Positions 43,475 through 52,016 of a DNA stretch of 64,000 bases are shown one piece after another. Every line of letters starts with the position of its first letter. Position 1 is the stretch's first letter. The stretch is from Faecalibacterium sp. UBA1819. GTDB taxonomy: Bacteria > Bacillota > Clostridia > Oscillospirales > Ruminococcaceae. A model generated the notes under the pieces. The model did not search any database. It was given only the letters and a program-made list of their open reading frames with translations, and was not told the DNA's origin. The position numbers and the translations under genes are program-made. The stretch lies in NCBI GenBank assembly GCA_002315015.1, contig DCEX01000018.1:93596-157595 (forward strand), written 5' to 3'.

Positions 43475-45376
43475 ATGATATTAACAGTACAGCACCTGCA
43501 TAAATATTTTGGTGCACAAATTTGTTTAAAGGATATCAGCTTTCAGCTGGATGCACAGGATCGTGTGGGTATCATCGGCGAAAACGGCGCCGGAAAAACA
43601 ACCCTGATTCAGTGCATCACCGGCGAGTATGAGCCGGACGACGGCGAACTGGTGTTTGCCCGTGGAACTGTGGTGGGCTATTTGCGCCAAAACAGCGTAC
43701 TCGACCCCACCCAGACGGTCTACGGCGAAATGGAAAATGCCTTTCGCCCGGTGCTGGAAGCCATGGAAGAAATGAAAGAGCTGGAAAAGCGCATGGAGCA
43801 GGGCGAACACGATCAAGCGCTTTTGGAGCGTCATGACCGGCTGCAATCGGTGGTAGACGCCGCCGACGGCTATCATATGGACACCCAAATCAAGAAAATT
43901 TTAAACGGAATGGCTTTTTTGCCCGAAACGTATGACAAGCGCGTTTCCGTATTGTCGGGCGGTGAGCACACCCGCTTATGCCTGGCGAAGCTGCTGTTGC
44001 AGCGCCCGGACATTTTAATTTTGGACGAGCCGACCAACCATTTGGATTTTGCCACGCTGGAATGGCTGGAAGAATATTTGAAAGGCTATCCCGGAGCCAT
44101 TTTAACTGTCAGCCACGACCGCTATTTCCTGGACACGGTGTGCAACCGGATTTTTGAAATTGAAGACCATACGCTCACGGCGTATAAGGGCAATTATTCT
44201 GCCTATTTGCCGCAGAAAGAGGCCGCCGTTGCCTTGCAGCAAAAGCAGCACGATGCCGACGTGGAAAAGGCGGCAAAGCTGGAGGACTATATCGCGCGCA
44301 ATTTGGTGCGTGCTTCCACCACGAAAATGGCGCAAAGCCGCCGGAAGCAGCTGGAAAAAATGGAGATTACCGAAGCGCCAAAAAGCACACACCGTGCGCT
44401 GAAATTCCGCTTTGAGTTCGATGTGACTCCGTATAACGACATTTTAACGGCGAAAGATTTAGGCATGAGCTTGGGCGGCAAAAAGCTGTTTGAGCATTTA
44501 GACTTAAAAGTGCTGCGGGATGAACGCCTTGTGATTGCAGGGCCGAACGGCACCGGAAAATCGACTTTGCTGCGTGTGTTGGACGGCAAGCTGCGTCCGC
44601 AGACGGGGACGGTGCGTCTTGGGCCGGGTGCTAAGCCCAGCGTGTTTGAACAGCAGCAGCTTCGGCGCGGCGGAACCGTGCTGAGTGCGCTGTGGGATCA
44701 ATACCCCAAGATGACAGAGCTAGACGTGCGAAGCCATTTGGCGAAGCTGAATTTCCGCGGTGAAGATGTTTTCAAGCCGTGTGCCGCGCTGTCGGGCGGT
44801 GAGCTGGCGCGTCTGCGCTTTGCAGAAATTTTGCTGGAACGCCCCAATTTGCTTTTTTTGGACGAGCCAACGAACCACTTGGACATTTATACACGCGAAA
44901 CACTCACGGAAGCATTGAGCGCGTATGAGGGCGCTTTGGTGCTGGTGACGCATGACCGTTATTTGATGAATGCGCTGGCGTGTCCGATTTTGTACTTAGA
45001 GGACACCGGCGCGGTGCGGTACGACAGCTATGACGCCATGATGCATCGCGCGCAAAGCACACCGGCCGAAGTGAAACCGGAGAAAAAAGAACCGGCAAAG
45101 CCTGCCTATGGAAAAGAGCAGCGCAGAAAGCGCGCCCAGCTGAGGGAAAAGATTAAAAAGCTGGAGGATGAGCTGGAAGCGCTGGAACTTCAAATTATGG
45201 ATTACGAAGCGCAGGTCAGCGACCCGGAGGTGCTGAAAGACCATGTGAAGCTGCACGAGGTGTGCGACGCGCTGGAAGATGCACGTTTTCGGCAGGAAGA
45301 AGCGCTGAATGAGTGGGAGCAGGCCGTGGAGGAGCAGGAAGCCTATGAGCAGGCAGAAAATAGCGCAAATGCTTGA
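43475..45376 (+). CDS. ABC-F family ATPase
   Basis: A 633-residue protein with two ABC domains and no membrane segments. The first has GENGAGKTTL, LSGGEHTRLCLAK and LILDEPTNHLD; the inter-domain arm spans about 240-310. The second has GPNGTGKSTLL, LSGGELARLRFAE and LFLDEPTNHLD. A C-terminal coiled coil (about 545-630) is present. ABC-F proteins act on ribosomes, as translation factors or antibiotic-protection factors. The housekeeping (Uup/YfmR-like) or resistance role cannot be decided by eye. Confidence 0.92.
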   Translation: MILTVQHLHKYFGAQICLKDISFQLDAQDRVGIIGENGAGKTTLIQCITGEYEPDDGELVFARGTVVGYLRQNSVLDPTQTVYGEMENAFRPVLEAMEEMKELEKRMEQGEHDQALLERHDRLQSVVDAADGYHMDTQIKKILNGMAFLPETYDKRVSVLSGGEHTRLCLAKLLLQRPDILILDEPTNHLDFATLEWLEEYLKGYPGAILTVSHDRYFLDTVCNRIFEIEDHTLTAYKGNYSAYLPQKEAAVALQQKQHDADVEKAAKLEDYIARNLVRASTTKMAQSRRKQLEKMEITEAPKSTHRALKFRFEFDVTPYNDILTAKDLGMSLGGKKLFEHLDLKVLRDERLVIAGPNGTGKSTLLRVLDGKLRPQTGTVRLGPGAKPSVFEQQQLRRGGTVLSALWDQYPKMTELDVRSHLAKLNFRGEDVFKPCAALSGGELARLRFAEILLERPNLLFLDEPTNHLDIYTRETLTEALSAYEGALVLVTHDRYLMNALACPILYLEDTGAVRYDSYDAMMHRAQSTPAEVKPEKKEPAKPAYGKEQRRKRAQLREKIKKLEDELEALELQIMDYEAQVSDPEVLKDHVKLHEVCDALEDARFRQEEALNEWEQAVEEQEAYEQAENSANA

Positions 45377-45455
45377 TACGTTCGCACTTTCGTTTTTGCC
45401 CATATAGATAAAATGAGACTGTCGAAAAACTGCCGCCTGATTCAGAAAGAACCCA

Positions 45456-45475
45456 GGCTGCAAGGGGAAAAAGGC
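45456..45475 (+). repeat. Short copy of the middle segment of the dispersed repeat
   Basis: GGCTGCAAGG followed by an A-rich run, as in 26709-26718 (complement) and 56352-56361. Too short to be certain. Confidence 0.3.
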
Positions 45476-45521
45476 TTGGAAAAGGGGGGGAGCCCTCTTT
45501 TCCATTTTAGATAAGGCTTCG

Positions 45522-45592
45522 GTTTGTGAAAAAGCGAAGCTTTTTCGACAAACTGAGACACGCCGCTGGGTTCAGCGGCGTGTCTGTTTTTA
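45522..45592. terminator. Two hairpins, the second a strong terminator, between convergent genes
   Basis: The first (about 45522-45552) pairs TTTGT/GAAAAAGC with GCTTTTTCGACAAA. The second has a perfect 12-bp stem GACACGCCGCTG/CAGCGGCGTGTC (45557-45584) with a GGTT loop and TGTTTTTAT. They separate the ABC-F gene from the - strand acylation genes. Confidence 0.85.
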
Positions 45593-45602
45593 TAGAAAGC
45601 AG

Positions 45603-46760
45603 TTAACCGGCAATACCGATTTTTCCCGCAAGCGTGGTATCCGTTGCAAAGCCGTTAAAGCTGTAAAGAACCAGCACGCGGTCATAATCGCCTTCGCTTA
45701 AAATCTGGTCGATGCGCTGGTTATTGGCGCGGAAATCGACAACGGAAATTTCGGCGTAATGATCGACGAGATAGGGGATGAACGAGTTTGCATAGCTGTC
45801 CTTTACGACAAGCAATTTTCCCTCGCCATTGCCTTGGATGGTGGAAAAGGCGTTATTGCCGCGCAAAAAGGCGCGGTATTTGTCGCGTGTATCGAAATAG
45901 GAAAGCTCATATAAGCCGCCCGTTTCATCCTTGACGCTTCCATCCTCTTGCACTACATCATATACGGTCAGCTGATTGGCGAAATCAGGATAACGGATGA
46001 CATCGGGAACGGCATTCCATTTGCGCGCGGAAGAATAATTGGTGCCATAGAAATCTTCTACCGTTTTCCAAGGAATGTTATCGCGGGAAAGCGGCGTCAT
46101 TCCTTTGGAGGAGACATAGTCTTCATAAGCGTAGAAAGCGCCGTCGGCCGTCCAGTGGTGGTCGGTTCGATAATAAATATATTCGTCTTGATGTGCGCCC
46201 AAGGTGCCGCGCAGGTCGTATACCGTCGCTTTTTCGCCGAGACGGGCAGTGACCTGATCCAAAGCGGCTCCTTCGTCGGCAATCGGGGCGTCCATAGGAA
46301 GAAGATCGCTTAAAACCAAGCTGGCCGAAGGCACAATCATCACATCCACAAGGCCGGGATGACGCTCACACATTTTTTCCAAAGCGTTCAGGTTGTTTTC
46401 AAAGCGTGTGCCAATCGACAGCATTTTGGAAAACATCATATCATTTTTGCCGTACCAAACACCGTTGTTTTCCGTTTTCAGCAAAAGCCCTTCCGTGATG
46501 CTTTTCAGGTTAATCCATTCATCGCGCAGGGCGACCTGATCGCGCGTGTAGGTGTCGTACTTTGCCATCCACGTTTGGGTGGAATCCTCCTCTAAAACGC
46601 TTTGAAGCGAAAAGGCTGGGCGTTGTGCTAACGAACGGTTTTCCAGCTCCGAACGTTCCCGCTTCGGCCAAAGCTCGTCCACCACGGCGAAAATGCCGAG
46701 AAACGCGAGGAACAGAAAAACAATGGGAAACTGCTTAAAAGCAGTGACAAATTTACGCAT
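45603..46760 (-). CDS. DHHW family protein, cell-surface acylation partner
   Basis: A 385-residue protein with an N-terminal membrane anchor (about 11-27) and an extracellular SGNH-like part. The family motif TDHHWTADGA lies near residue 200, a Ser region MIVPSASLVL before it, and VVKDSYANSFIPYL near the end. Such DHHW proteins always travel with MBOAT acyltransferases and are believed to move acyl groups onto wall polymers or exopolysaccharide. It is read 12 bases after the MBOAT gene. Confidence 0.88.
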   Translation of the reverse strand: MRKFVTAFKQFPIVFLFLAFLGIFAVVDELWPKRERSELENRSLAQRPAFSLQSVLEEDSTQTWMAKYDTYTRDQVALRDEWINLKSITEGLLLKTENNGVWYGKNDMMFSKMLSIGTRFENNLNALEKMCERHPGLVDVMIVPSASLVLSDLLPMDAPIADEGAALDQVTARLGEKATVYDLRGTLGAHQDEYIYYRTDHHWTADGAFYAYEDYVSSKGMTPLSRDNIPWKTVEDFYGTNYSSARKWNAVPDVIRYPDFANQLTVYDVVQEDGSVKDETGGLYELSYFDTRDKYRAFLRGNNAFSTIQGNGEGKLLVVKDSYANSFIPYLVDHYAEISVVDFRANNQRIDQILSEGDYDRVLVLYSFNGFATDTTLAGKIGIAG

Positions 46761-46772
46761 TTTTTCTCCTCC

Positions 46773-48182
46773 TCAGAAACGGAAATACAAAAACGGGCTG
46801 TTGGTGGCATCCACCATATAGGCTACTGTAATCAAGAAAACCACGGCAAGCACCAACCCGCGCACGGCGACATGACGCTTTAAAAACGCATAAATCTTTG
46901 TGGTGAGCGGGGTGCAGGCCAGAATGCTGACCACGAGAAGCACGCCGTAATTGCGCAGATAATAAAGCGCAGAAACGCCGCCCGAGGGCACAAACATTTT
47001 TTGCAGCAAAACGTCGAGCGACACGCCGTAGTCGCTGCCGACAAACAGCGCCCAGCCGATGACAACAAGCACCATGGTGTAAATATGCGGCCAAACGCGG
47101 CCTTTTTTCAAGTGGGGCAGGAGCCACAGCTTTTCAATCATCAGAAGAATGCAGTAATAAACGCCCCAGAAAATAAAGTTCCAGTTTGCGCCGTGCCAAA
47201 AGCCGGTTAAAAACCATACGACGGCGATATTAAACAGCTGGCGGCGCATCCCCAGACGGTTGCCGCCCAGCGGAATATACACATACTCGCGGAACCAGCT
47301 GGAAAGCGTCATGTGCCAGCGGCGCCAAAACTCGGTGATGCTTTTGGAAATGTAGGGCAGATTGAAGTTGTCGGGAAAATCAAAGCCCAGCATCTTGCCC
47401 ATGCCGATGCCCATCATAGAATAGCCGGAAAAATCGAAGTAAATTTGCAGCGAGTACGCCAAAATGCCAAGCCAAACCAGCGGGGTAGAAGCGTTGGAAA
47501 GCCCGATGGAAGCGTCTGCGCTGCTTTGACCGACAATATCATACCAAAGCTTGGAAATGCCGTCTGCCAAAAGCACTTTTTTCGCCAAACCGAAAATAAA
47601 GAGGGAAATGCCTTCGTCCACACGGTCTAAGGTGACGCGCTGATGATATACATGTAAGCGGTCGGACACATCGCGGTACTTGACGATTGGCCCGGCAATC
47701 AGCTGCGGGAACATGACAACGTATGCGCCGAAATCAATGATATTTCGTTCGGCTTTCACATCGCCGCGGTAAACGTCGATGGAATAGCTCATGGTTTGGA
47801 AGGTGTAAAAGCTGATGCCCAGCGGCAGGACAATCCAATCCAGCGTCGGAATGGAAGCGCCGGTGAGCGCGTCAATGTTGCGGATGAAAAAGTTGGTGTA
47901 TTTAAAAAAGCCAAGCATACCAAGGCTGCCTACAATGCTGTAAATTAAAAAGGCTTTCTTCAGCTTGATGTTGTCGGCAAACTTTTCGATGGCGAGGCCG
48001 GCGGTGTAGTTGATCAGAATGGCGACGGCCATCACCGGGAATAAGCGAACTTCGCCCCAGGAATAAAATACCAAGCTGCACAGAAACAAAACCGTGTTTT
48101 TCCATTTGCCCGGCGCAAGGTAATACAGTGCCAGCGTGATGGGCAAAAATCGAAAGACAAATAAGATTGTACTAAAAACCAT
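46773..48182 (-). CDS. MBOAT family O-acyltransferase
   Basis: A 469-residue multi-pass membrane protein of the AlgI/DltB-like group. Family motifs are FPQLIAGPIVKY, DFSGYSMMGIGMGKMLGFDFPDNFNLPY (in part), WRRWHMTLSSWFREYVYIPLGG and the active-site His in FLTGFWHGANWNFIFWG. It would carry acyl groups across the membrane for the DHHW protein. ATG 48182 has AAAGGAG upstream; a longer frame from 48287 overlaps the terminator of the preceding gene. Confidence 0.93.
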   Translation of the reverse strand: MVFSTILFVFRFLPITLALYYLAPGKWKNTVLFLCSLVFYSWGEVRLFPVMAVAILINYTAGLAIEKFADNIKLKKAFLIYSIVGSLGMLGFFKYTNFFIRNIDALTGASIPTLDWIVLPLGISFYTFQTMSYSIDVYRGDVKAERNIIDFGAYVVMFPQLIAGPIVKYRDVSDRLHVYHQRVTLDRVDEGISLFIFGLAKKVLLADGISKLWYDIVGQSSADASIGLSNASTPLVWLGILAYSLQIYFDFSGYSMMGIGMGKMLGFDFPDNFNLPYISKSITEFWRRWHMTLSSWFREYVYIPLGGNRLGMRRQLFNIAVVWFLTGFWHGANWNFIFWGVYYCILLMIEKLWLLPHLKKGRVWPHIYTMVLVVIGWALFVGSDYGVSLDVLLQKMFVPSGGVSALYYLRNYGVLLVVSILACTPLTTKIYAFLKRHVAVRGLVLAVVFLITVAYMVDATNSPFLYFRF

Positions 48183-48236
48183 GGAAGGATACTCCTTTAT
48201 GCGAAAATGCGCACAGCATGAAAAAGCGCTGTCATA

Positions 48237-48271
48237 AAAACCCCGCAAAACATGCGTTTTTGCGGGGTTTT
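48237..48271 (-). terminator. Intrinsic terminator after the DUF4358 gene
   Basis: On the - strand, AAAACCCCGCAAAA pairs with TTTTGCGGGGTTTT over a short loop and runs into TTTTT. It would limit read-through into the MBOAT gene. Confidence 0.85.
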
Positions 48272-48294
48272 GGCAGAATTTGATCAAACAAGCT

Positions 48295-48774
48295 TTATTT
48301 CAGCGCTTCGTCGATTGCTTTATCGACGTCATCATAGCTGACATCAGCGCCAGCCAGTGCCATCACGGCGTAGTCGCCCTTGGTGACCACACGGCCCTGC
48401 TTGTTCTGTTCGTATCCGACGGGGAAATCTTCTTTATAGGTTTCAAACTGAGCCACAAGGCCATCGCGGTAAGCCTCCATAGCGGCTTTCACATCGTCTA
48501 CTTTGCCGGAAGCGGCTTTTACCACCAGAACGGCGCCGGACTGGCCGTTCACTGTGGTGTACTGACCGGCAAACTCCTCGTACAGTTCAGCGGGAATGCT
48601 GACGGTAAAGGTGAGGTCATCGGCGGTATAATCCGACGGGTTTTGAATATTGCACACGGCGGCAACCGAGCTTGCGACATCGGACACATTATAGTTTGCC
48701 GAGGAGCCCGAGCAGCCCACCAGCGCGATACCCATCAGACAAACGGAAAACAAAGCGGCAAAAAAACGTTTCAT
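48295..48774 (-). CDS. DUF4358 lipoprotein
   Basis: A 159-residue secreted lipoprotein: signal peptide with lipobox ALVGC and Cys21, then a DUF4358 domain (VSDVASSVAAVCNIQN, GAVLVVKAASGKVDDVKAAMEAY). DUF4358 genes commonly sit beside MBOAT/DHHW acylation genes, which are downstream on the same strand here, suggesting a role in that surface module. Function unknown. Confidence 0.85.
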   Translation of the reverse strand: MKRFFAALFSVCLMGIALVGCSGSSANYNVSDVASSVAAVCNIQNPSDYTADDLTFTVSIPAELYEEFAGQYTTVNGQSGAVLVVKAASGKVDDVKAAMEAYRDGLVAQFETYKEDFPVGYEQNKQGRVVTKGDYAVMALAGADVSYDDVDKAIDEALK

Positions 48775-48825
48775 AGCACACAGTTCCTTTCTGAGAAAAA
48801 GTTTCCTTTTTTCATATATAAAGTT

Positions 48826-48854
48826 ATTTTACACGAAGCGGCCTTGATTTTCAA
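48826..48854 (-). promoter_or_regulatory. Promoter of the DUF4358 gene
   Basis: On the - strand: TTGAAA, 17 bp, TAAAAT, about 50 bases ahead of the start. Confidence 0.6.
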
Positions 48855-48932
48855 GGCTTTTTCAAAGCATCGCCCGCTTTTTTACCTTTTATACACATAC
48901 GCATAAGACGCAGGGAAGATTGCACAGGATTC

Positions 48933-48961
48933 TTGACAGGGGCGGTGCTTTCTTCTACAAT
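48933..48961 (+). promoter_or_regulatory. Promoter of apbE
   Basis: TTGACA, 17 bp, TACAAT, 70 bases ahead of the apbE start. Confidence 0.8.
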
Positions 48962-49031
48962 CAAAGCTTGAAAAGTGCAAAAGAGAGGGCTTTGCCCATA
49001 ACACAATCATACAATAGAAAAGAGGGAACGA

Positions 49032-50063
49032 ATGAAAATAGGCAAAGCGGCAGCTGTGCTGGGAATGGTTTGCTTGGCTGCGGGGTGCAGTGTTCAACAG
49101 GCGAATACGACAAACTATGCGATGAGTACGATTGTATCGCAGACCGTTTGGGCCAAAAATCCGCAGGAAGTTTGCGAAAAGGTGCAGCAAACGCTGACAG
49201 ACTTTGAAAACCAATATTCGCTGTATCGCTCTCAAAGCGAAGTAAAAGCAATCAACGATGCAGCGGGCAAAGAGCCGGTTCAGGTTTCACAGGAAATGTA
49301 CCACTTTTTACAAAACGCCCTTCGCTTGGAGCAGGGATATGAAGATTGCTTTGCTTTAACCATGGCGCCTGTGACGCTGGCATGGGGCGTTTATACAGAG
49401 TCGCCGCGCGTTGTGCCAAGCGAGGAGCGTGCCGAGCTGCTTGAGCTGGTAGATGACAGCGCGTTGAAGCTGCTGGAAGATGGAACGGTGCAGCTGGAAA
49501 AAGAGGGCCAGGGGCTCGACCTGGGGGGCATTGCCAAGGGTGCAGCGTGTGACGTGGTGCGCGAAGTTTATGAAAAGGAACAGGTGACAGGCGCGCTGTT
49601 CGATTTGGGAGGCAATCTGATGGCAGTGGGCCGAAAGCCGGACGGACAGGCGTTTCGCGTGGGGTTTCGCGACCCAGCCGAAGGGCAAGGCAGTGCGATG
49701 GTGTCGTTTGAGCTTTACGACGAAGCAATTGCAGTATCCGGCGGTTACGAACGCTTTTTTGAAGCCGACGGCAAACGCTATGCCCATATTTTTGACCCCA
49801 AAACCGCTGCGCCGGTAGAAAGTGATTTGCAGGCCGTTGGTATTGTGTGCGAAAGCGGGATGGAGGCGGACTTTTATTCTACCGCTTTGTATGTAGGCGG
49901 GCTGGATCGGGCGCTTTCCTACATGCGCCAAGGCGGGAAAGCGCTTGCTCTTTCGACCGACAACGTATTGTATGTTTCCCAGGCTCTGAAAGACACCTTT
50001 CGCTGGGAAAACGGAAAGGAAAGCATGTATTCTGTCGAGTGGATTGAGGAGGACGCGGCATGA
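49032..50063 (+). CDS. apbE: FAD:protein FMN transferase (ApbE lipoprotein)
   Basis: Attaches FMN covalently to Thr/Ser of extracytoplasmic flavoproteins such as Rnf/Nqr subunits and FMN-binding proteins. A 343-residue lipoprotein with lipobox LAAGC (Cys19). The family motifs are MSTIVSQTVW at the start, LDLGGIAKGAACDVV and FDLGGNLMAVGRKP, with GGYERFF and HIFDPKTAAP late. It overlaps the Gx transporter gene by 4 bases. No flavinylation substrate gene is adjacent, so the acceptor is elsewhere. Confidence 0.93.
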   Translation: MKIGKAAAVLGMVCLAAGCSVQQANTTNYAMSTIVSQTVWAKNPQEVCEKVQQTLTDFENQYSLYRSQSEVKAINDAAGKEPVQVSQEMYHFLQNALRLEQGYEDCFALTMAPVTLAWGVYTESPRVVPSEERAELLELVDDSALKLLEDGTVQLEKEGQGLDLGGIAKGAACDVVREVYEKEQVTGALFDLGGNLMAVGRKPDGQAFRVGFRDPAEGQGSAMVSFELYDEAIAVSGGYERFFEADGKRYAHIFDPKTAAPVESDLQAVGIVCESGMEADFYSTALYVGGLDRALSYMRQGGKALALSTDNVLYVSQALKDTFRWENGKESMYSVEWIEEDAA

Positions 50064-50566
50064 AGCAGTTCTCAACGCAAAAAATTGCCCGTTTGGGGCT
50101 GCTGTTTGCGCTGGCCATGGCGTTTTCTTTTTTGGAAAGCCAGGTGACGCCGCTGCTTGGCTTGGCGCCGGGCATAAAGCCTGGGCTGGCAAATGTGGTG
50201 GTCATGTATGCCATGTTTGCCATGGGCGGTGCTTGCGCGGCGGTGTTGACGCTGTTGAAAGCTGCGTTTGTGCTGATGGTGCAAGGGCCGATGGCAGCCG
50301 TGCTGAGCTTATGCGGCGGCTTGTGTGCTTTGGGCGGAATGCTGGCAGTAAAACGGCTGCACGGAACCGAATGGATGCTCTCTGTAACAGGGGCGCTGCT
50401 GCATAATATTGGGCAGCTTGCCGCGCTGTCCATTTTGTTTGTTCAAAGCGCATACGCCTTCTATTATGCACCTGTTCTGCTGATTTCCGGTTTATGTATG
50501 GGAACGCTGACGTTTTGGGTATTTCAGCAGACACAGCGCTTATGGAAGCGGTGCGAAAAAGGTTGA
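50060..50566 (+). CDS. Gx transporter family membrane protein
   Basis: A 168-residue membrane protein with about five hydrophobic helices and the pattern LLGLAPGIKPGLANVVVM, typical of the Gx transporter group (also labelled heptaprenyl diphosphate synthase component I). It resembles ECF S components. In Firmicutes it is usually next to apbE and FMN-binding proteins, suggesting quinone or flavin precursor uptake for electron transfer. Translation is coupled to apbE. Confidence 0.85.
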   Translation: MKQFSTQKIARLGLLFALAMAFSFLESQVTPLLGLAPGIKPGLANVVVMYAMFAMGGACAAVLTLLKAAFVLMVQGPMAAVLSLCGGLCALGGMLAVKRLHGTEWMLSVTGALLHNIGQLAALSILFVQSAYAFYYAPVLLISGLCMGTLTFWVFQQTQRLWKRCEKG

Positions 50567-50573
50567 AAAAAGT

Positions 50574-50596
50574 TTATTGATAAAAATTATCAATAA
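50574..50596 (+). promoter_or_regulatory. Perfect inverted repeat, candidate operator of rubrerythrin
   Basis: Two 10-base arms, TTATTGATAA and TTATCAATAA, with an AAA spacer. It ends 4 bases before the -35 box. Its composition resembles Fur/PerR-type boxes (compare TTGATAA/TTATCAA), and PerR control of reverse rubrerythrins is known in Clostridium. The regulator itself is not in the window. Confidence 0.55.
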
Positions 50597-50600
50597 GCAC

Positions 50601-50629
50601 TTGACATTATTAACAACCTGCGCTATAAT
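50601..50629 (+). promoter_or_regulatory. Strong promoter of the rubrerythrin gene
   Basis: TTGACA, 17 bp, TATAAT: consensus in both boxes. Confidence 0.92.
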
Positions 50630-50717
50630 AGCATCAGACAGCAGGAAGGCTGTCAGTTCGATGAGAACAGATAGATGAAAAAATAAAAAAGTTATGAATG
50701 TTTTGGAGGTAATGAAA

Positions 50718-51260
50718 ATGGCAAAGTTTGTTTGCACCGTATGCGGTTATGTTCACGAAGGCGACGCAGCACCTGAGTTCTGCCCCATCTGCAAAGCTCC
50801 CGCTGAGAAATTCACCGAGCAGAAAGGCGACATGACTTGGGCTTCCGAGCACGTTGTTGGCGTGGCAAAGGGTGTTGATGAGGAGATCATCCAGGGCCTG
50901 CGTGAGAACTTCATGGGCGAGTGCACTGAGGTTGGTATGTACTTGGCAATGGCTCGTGTAGCACACCGCGAGGGCTATCCCGAGATCGGCCTGTACTGGG
51001 AGAAGGCTGCTTACGAAGAGGCAGAGCACGCTTCCAAGTTTGCTGAGCTGCTGGGCGAAGTGGTTACCGACTCCACTAAGAAGAACCTCGAGATGCGCGT
51101 AGAGGCTGAGAACGGTGCAACCGCTGGTAAGACTGCTCTGGCTAAGAAGGCAAAAGAGCTGGGTCTGGATGCAATCCACGACACTGTTCACGAGATGGCT
51201 CGCGACGAGGCTCGTCACGGCAAGGCTTTCGCTGGCCTGTTGGCTCGTTACTTCGGCTAA
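50718..51260 (+). CDS. Reverse rubrerythrin (N-terminal rubredoxin domain)
   Basis: Peroxide and oxygen-scavenging diiron protein of anaerobes. A 180-residue protein. The rubredoxin-like FeS4 site comes first (Cys6, Cys9, Cys22, Cys25), then a ferritin-like four-helix domain with Glu and ExxH motifs ([38 protein letters not shown]). This order is the reverse of classical rubrerythrin. ATG 50718 after GGAGG. Consensus promoter and optimal codons (CGT, CTG, GGC) imply high expression. Confidence 0.95.
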   Translation: MAKFVCTVCGYVHEGDAAPEFCPICKAPAEKFTEQKGDMTWASEHVVGVAKGVDEEIIQGLRENFMGECTEVGMYLAMARVAHREGYPEIGLYWEKAAYEEAEHASKFAELLGEVVTDSTKKNLEMRVEAENGATAGKTALAKKAKELGLDAIHDTVHEMARDEARHGKAFAGLLARYFG

Positions 51261-51277
51261 TTACAAACGACAAACGC

Positions 51278-51312
51278 AAAACGTCTGCCTTTCGGCAGGC
51301 GTTTTGTGCTTT
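51278..51312 (+). terminator. Intrinsic terminator after rubrerythrin
   Basis: CAAAACG and CTGCC pair with GGCAG and CGTTTTG, with a TTTC loop. Confidence 0.85.
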
Positions 51313-51330
51313 GATCTTCTCGTGTAAACA

Positions 51331-51386
51331 AAAAATCCGAAATCTCTTTGAGTGTGTTTTCCTCAAAAAGATTTCGGATTTTTTTG
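51331..51386. terminator. Second terminator with 15-bp stem
   Basis: AAAAATCCGAAATCT pairs with AGATTTCGGATTTTT, with a nested TTTGAG/CTCAAA hairpin. It is flanked by A- and T-runs and can serve both the rubrerythrin and the XRE gene. Confidence 0.8.
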
Positions 51387-51416
51387 ATGCCGTCAATTTG
51401 TTTGTGCGAAAAAAGC

Positions 51417-51446
51417 TGAAAATTTTAACCGTTGAGAAAGCCCCTC
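51417..51446 (+). repeat. Right-half copy of the dispersed repeat
   Basis: Starts CTGAAAATTTT and ends AAAGCCCCT; 25 of 30 bases equal 4307-4336. It touches the end of the XRE gene. Confidence 0.5.
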
Positions 51447-51777
51447 AAGAATGTTTTCGGGTTTCTTTTAAACGGTAATCAACCAGCATTTCAATCATTT
51501 GATAATCAGATGGGGTCAATTGCGAAATTTTACCGGCCAAGCCGCTGCAATCATGGGCGGTATGCTGTCCGGTTAAGAGATAATCGGTGCTGGTTTTTAG
51601 AATGCTGCACAATTTCAGCAGATTTTCAATTTTGATTGCTTTTTTGCCTCTTTCGATGTTGGAAAGCATTTGAATGGAAGCATTCATGCGCTCTGCCACC
51701 TGCTCTTGCGTCAAGCTTAATTCTTTGCGGCGCCGGGCAATGCGCGCACCAATTTTTGCTAAATCTTCCGAATTCAT
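51445..51777 (-). CDS. XRE family transcriptional regulator
   Basis: A 110-residue protein with an N-terminal helix-turn-helix (about 8-62: IGARIARRRKELSLTQEQVAERM, SNIERGKKAIKIENLLKLCSIL, each in part) followed by a short helical C-terminal region. No metal or peptidase domain. It is alone on the - strand; an imperfect palindrome lies 57 bases upstream of its start. Confidence 0.88.
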   Translation of the reverse strand: MNSEDLAKIGARIARRRKELSLTQEQVAERMNASIQMLSNIERGKKAIKIENLLKLCSILKTSTDYLLTGQHTAHDCSGLAGKISQLTPSDYQMIEMLVDYRLKETRKHS

Positions 51778-51833
51778 ATCCCCACCACCTATTCTTTGGT
51801 TTTAGTATAGGGGCTTTACTGCTTACTTGATAA

Positions 51834-51868
51834 GCATCTAAAAGTTCATATAGTTAACTTATAGGTGC
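51834..51868. promoter_or_regulatory. Imperfect palindrome upstream of the XRE gene
   Basis: Arms GCATCTAAAAGTT (51834-51846) and AACTTATAGGTGC (51856-51868) pair at 11 of 13 positions with a 9-base spacer. Placement ahead of the xre start fits an autoregulatory operator. The rest of 51869-52016 shows nothing clear. Confidence 0.45.
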
Positions 51869-52016
51869 ATTTAAACTGAAGCTTGTTCTCAGTTCTGCAT
51901 TGTTTACAGATAAGAAAAAACAACACTTTTCGCAAAAGAGGCTGGCGGTAATTTTCCGCGGGGTTGTTCCGTGCATCTTTTTATGTTACCATAGAGCTAA
52001 AATGGGTAGGCTCGGC

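Noticed and set aside
45377..45520. Remnant of an insertion sequence downstream of the ABC-F gene
   Set aside because: Only short repeat-like words were seen; no transposase fragment or terminal inverted repeats could be identified.
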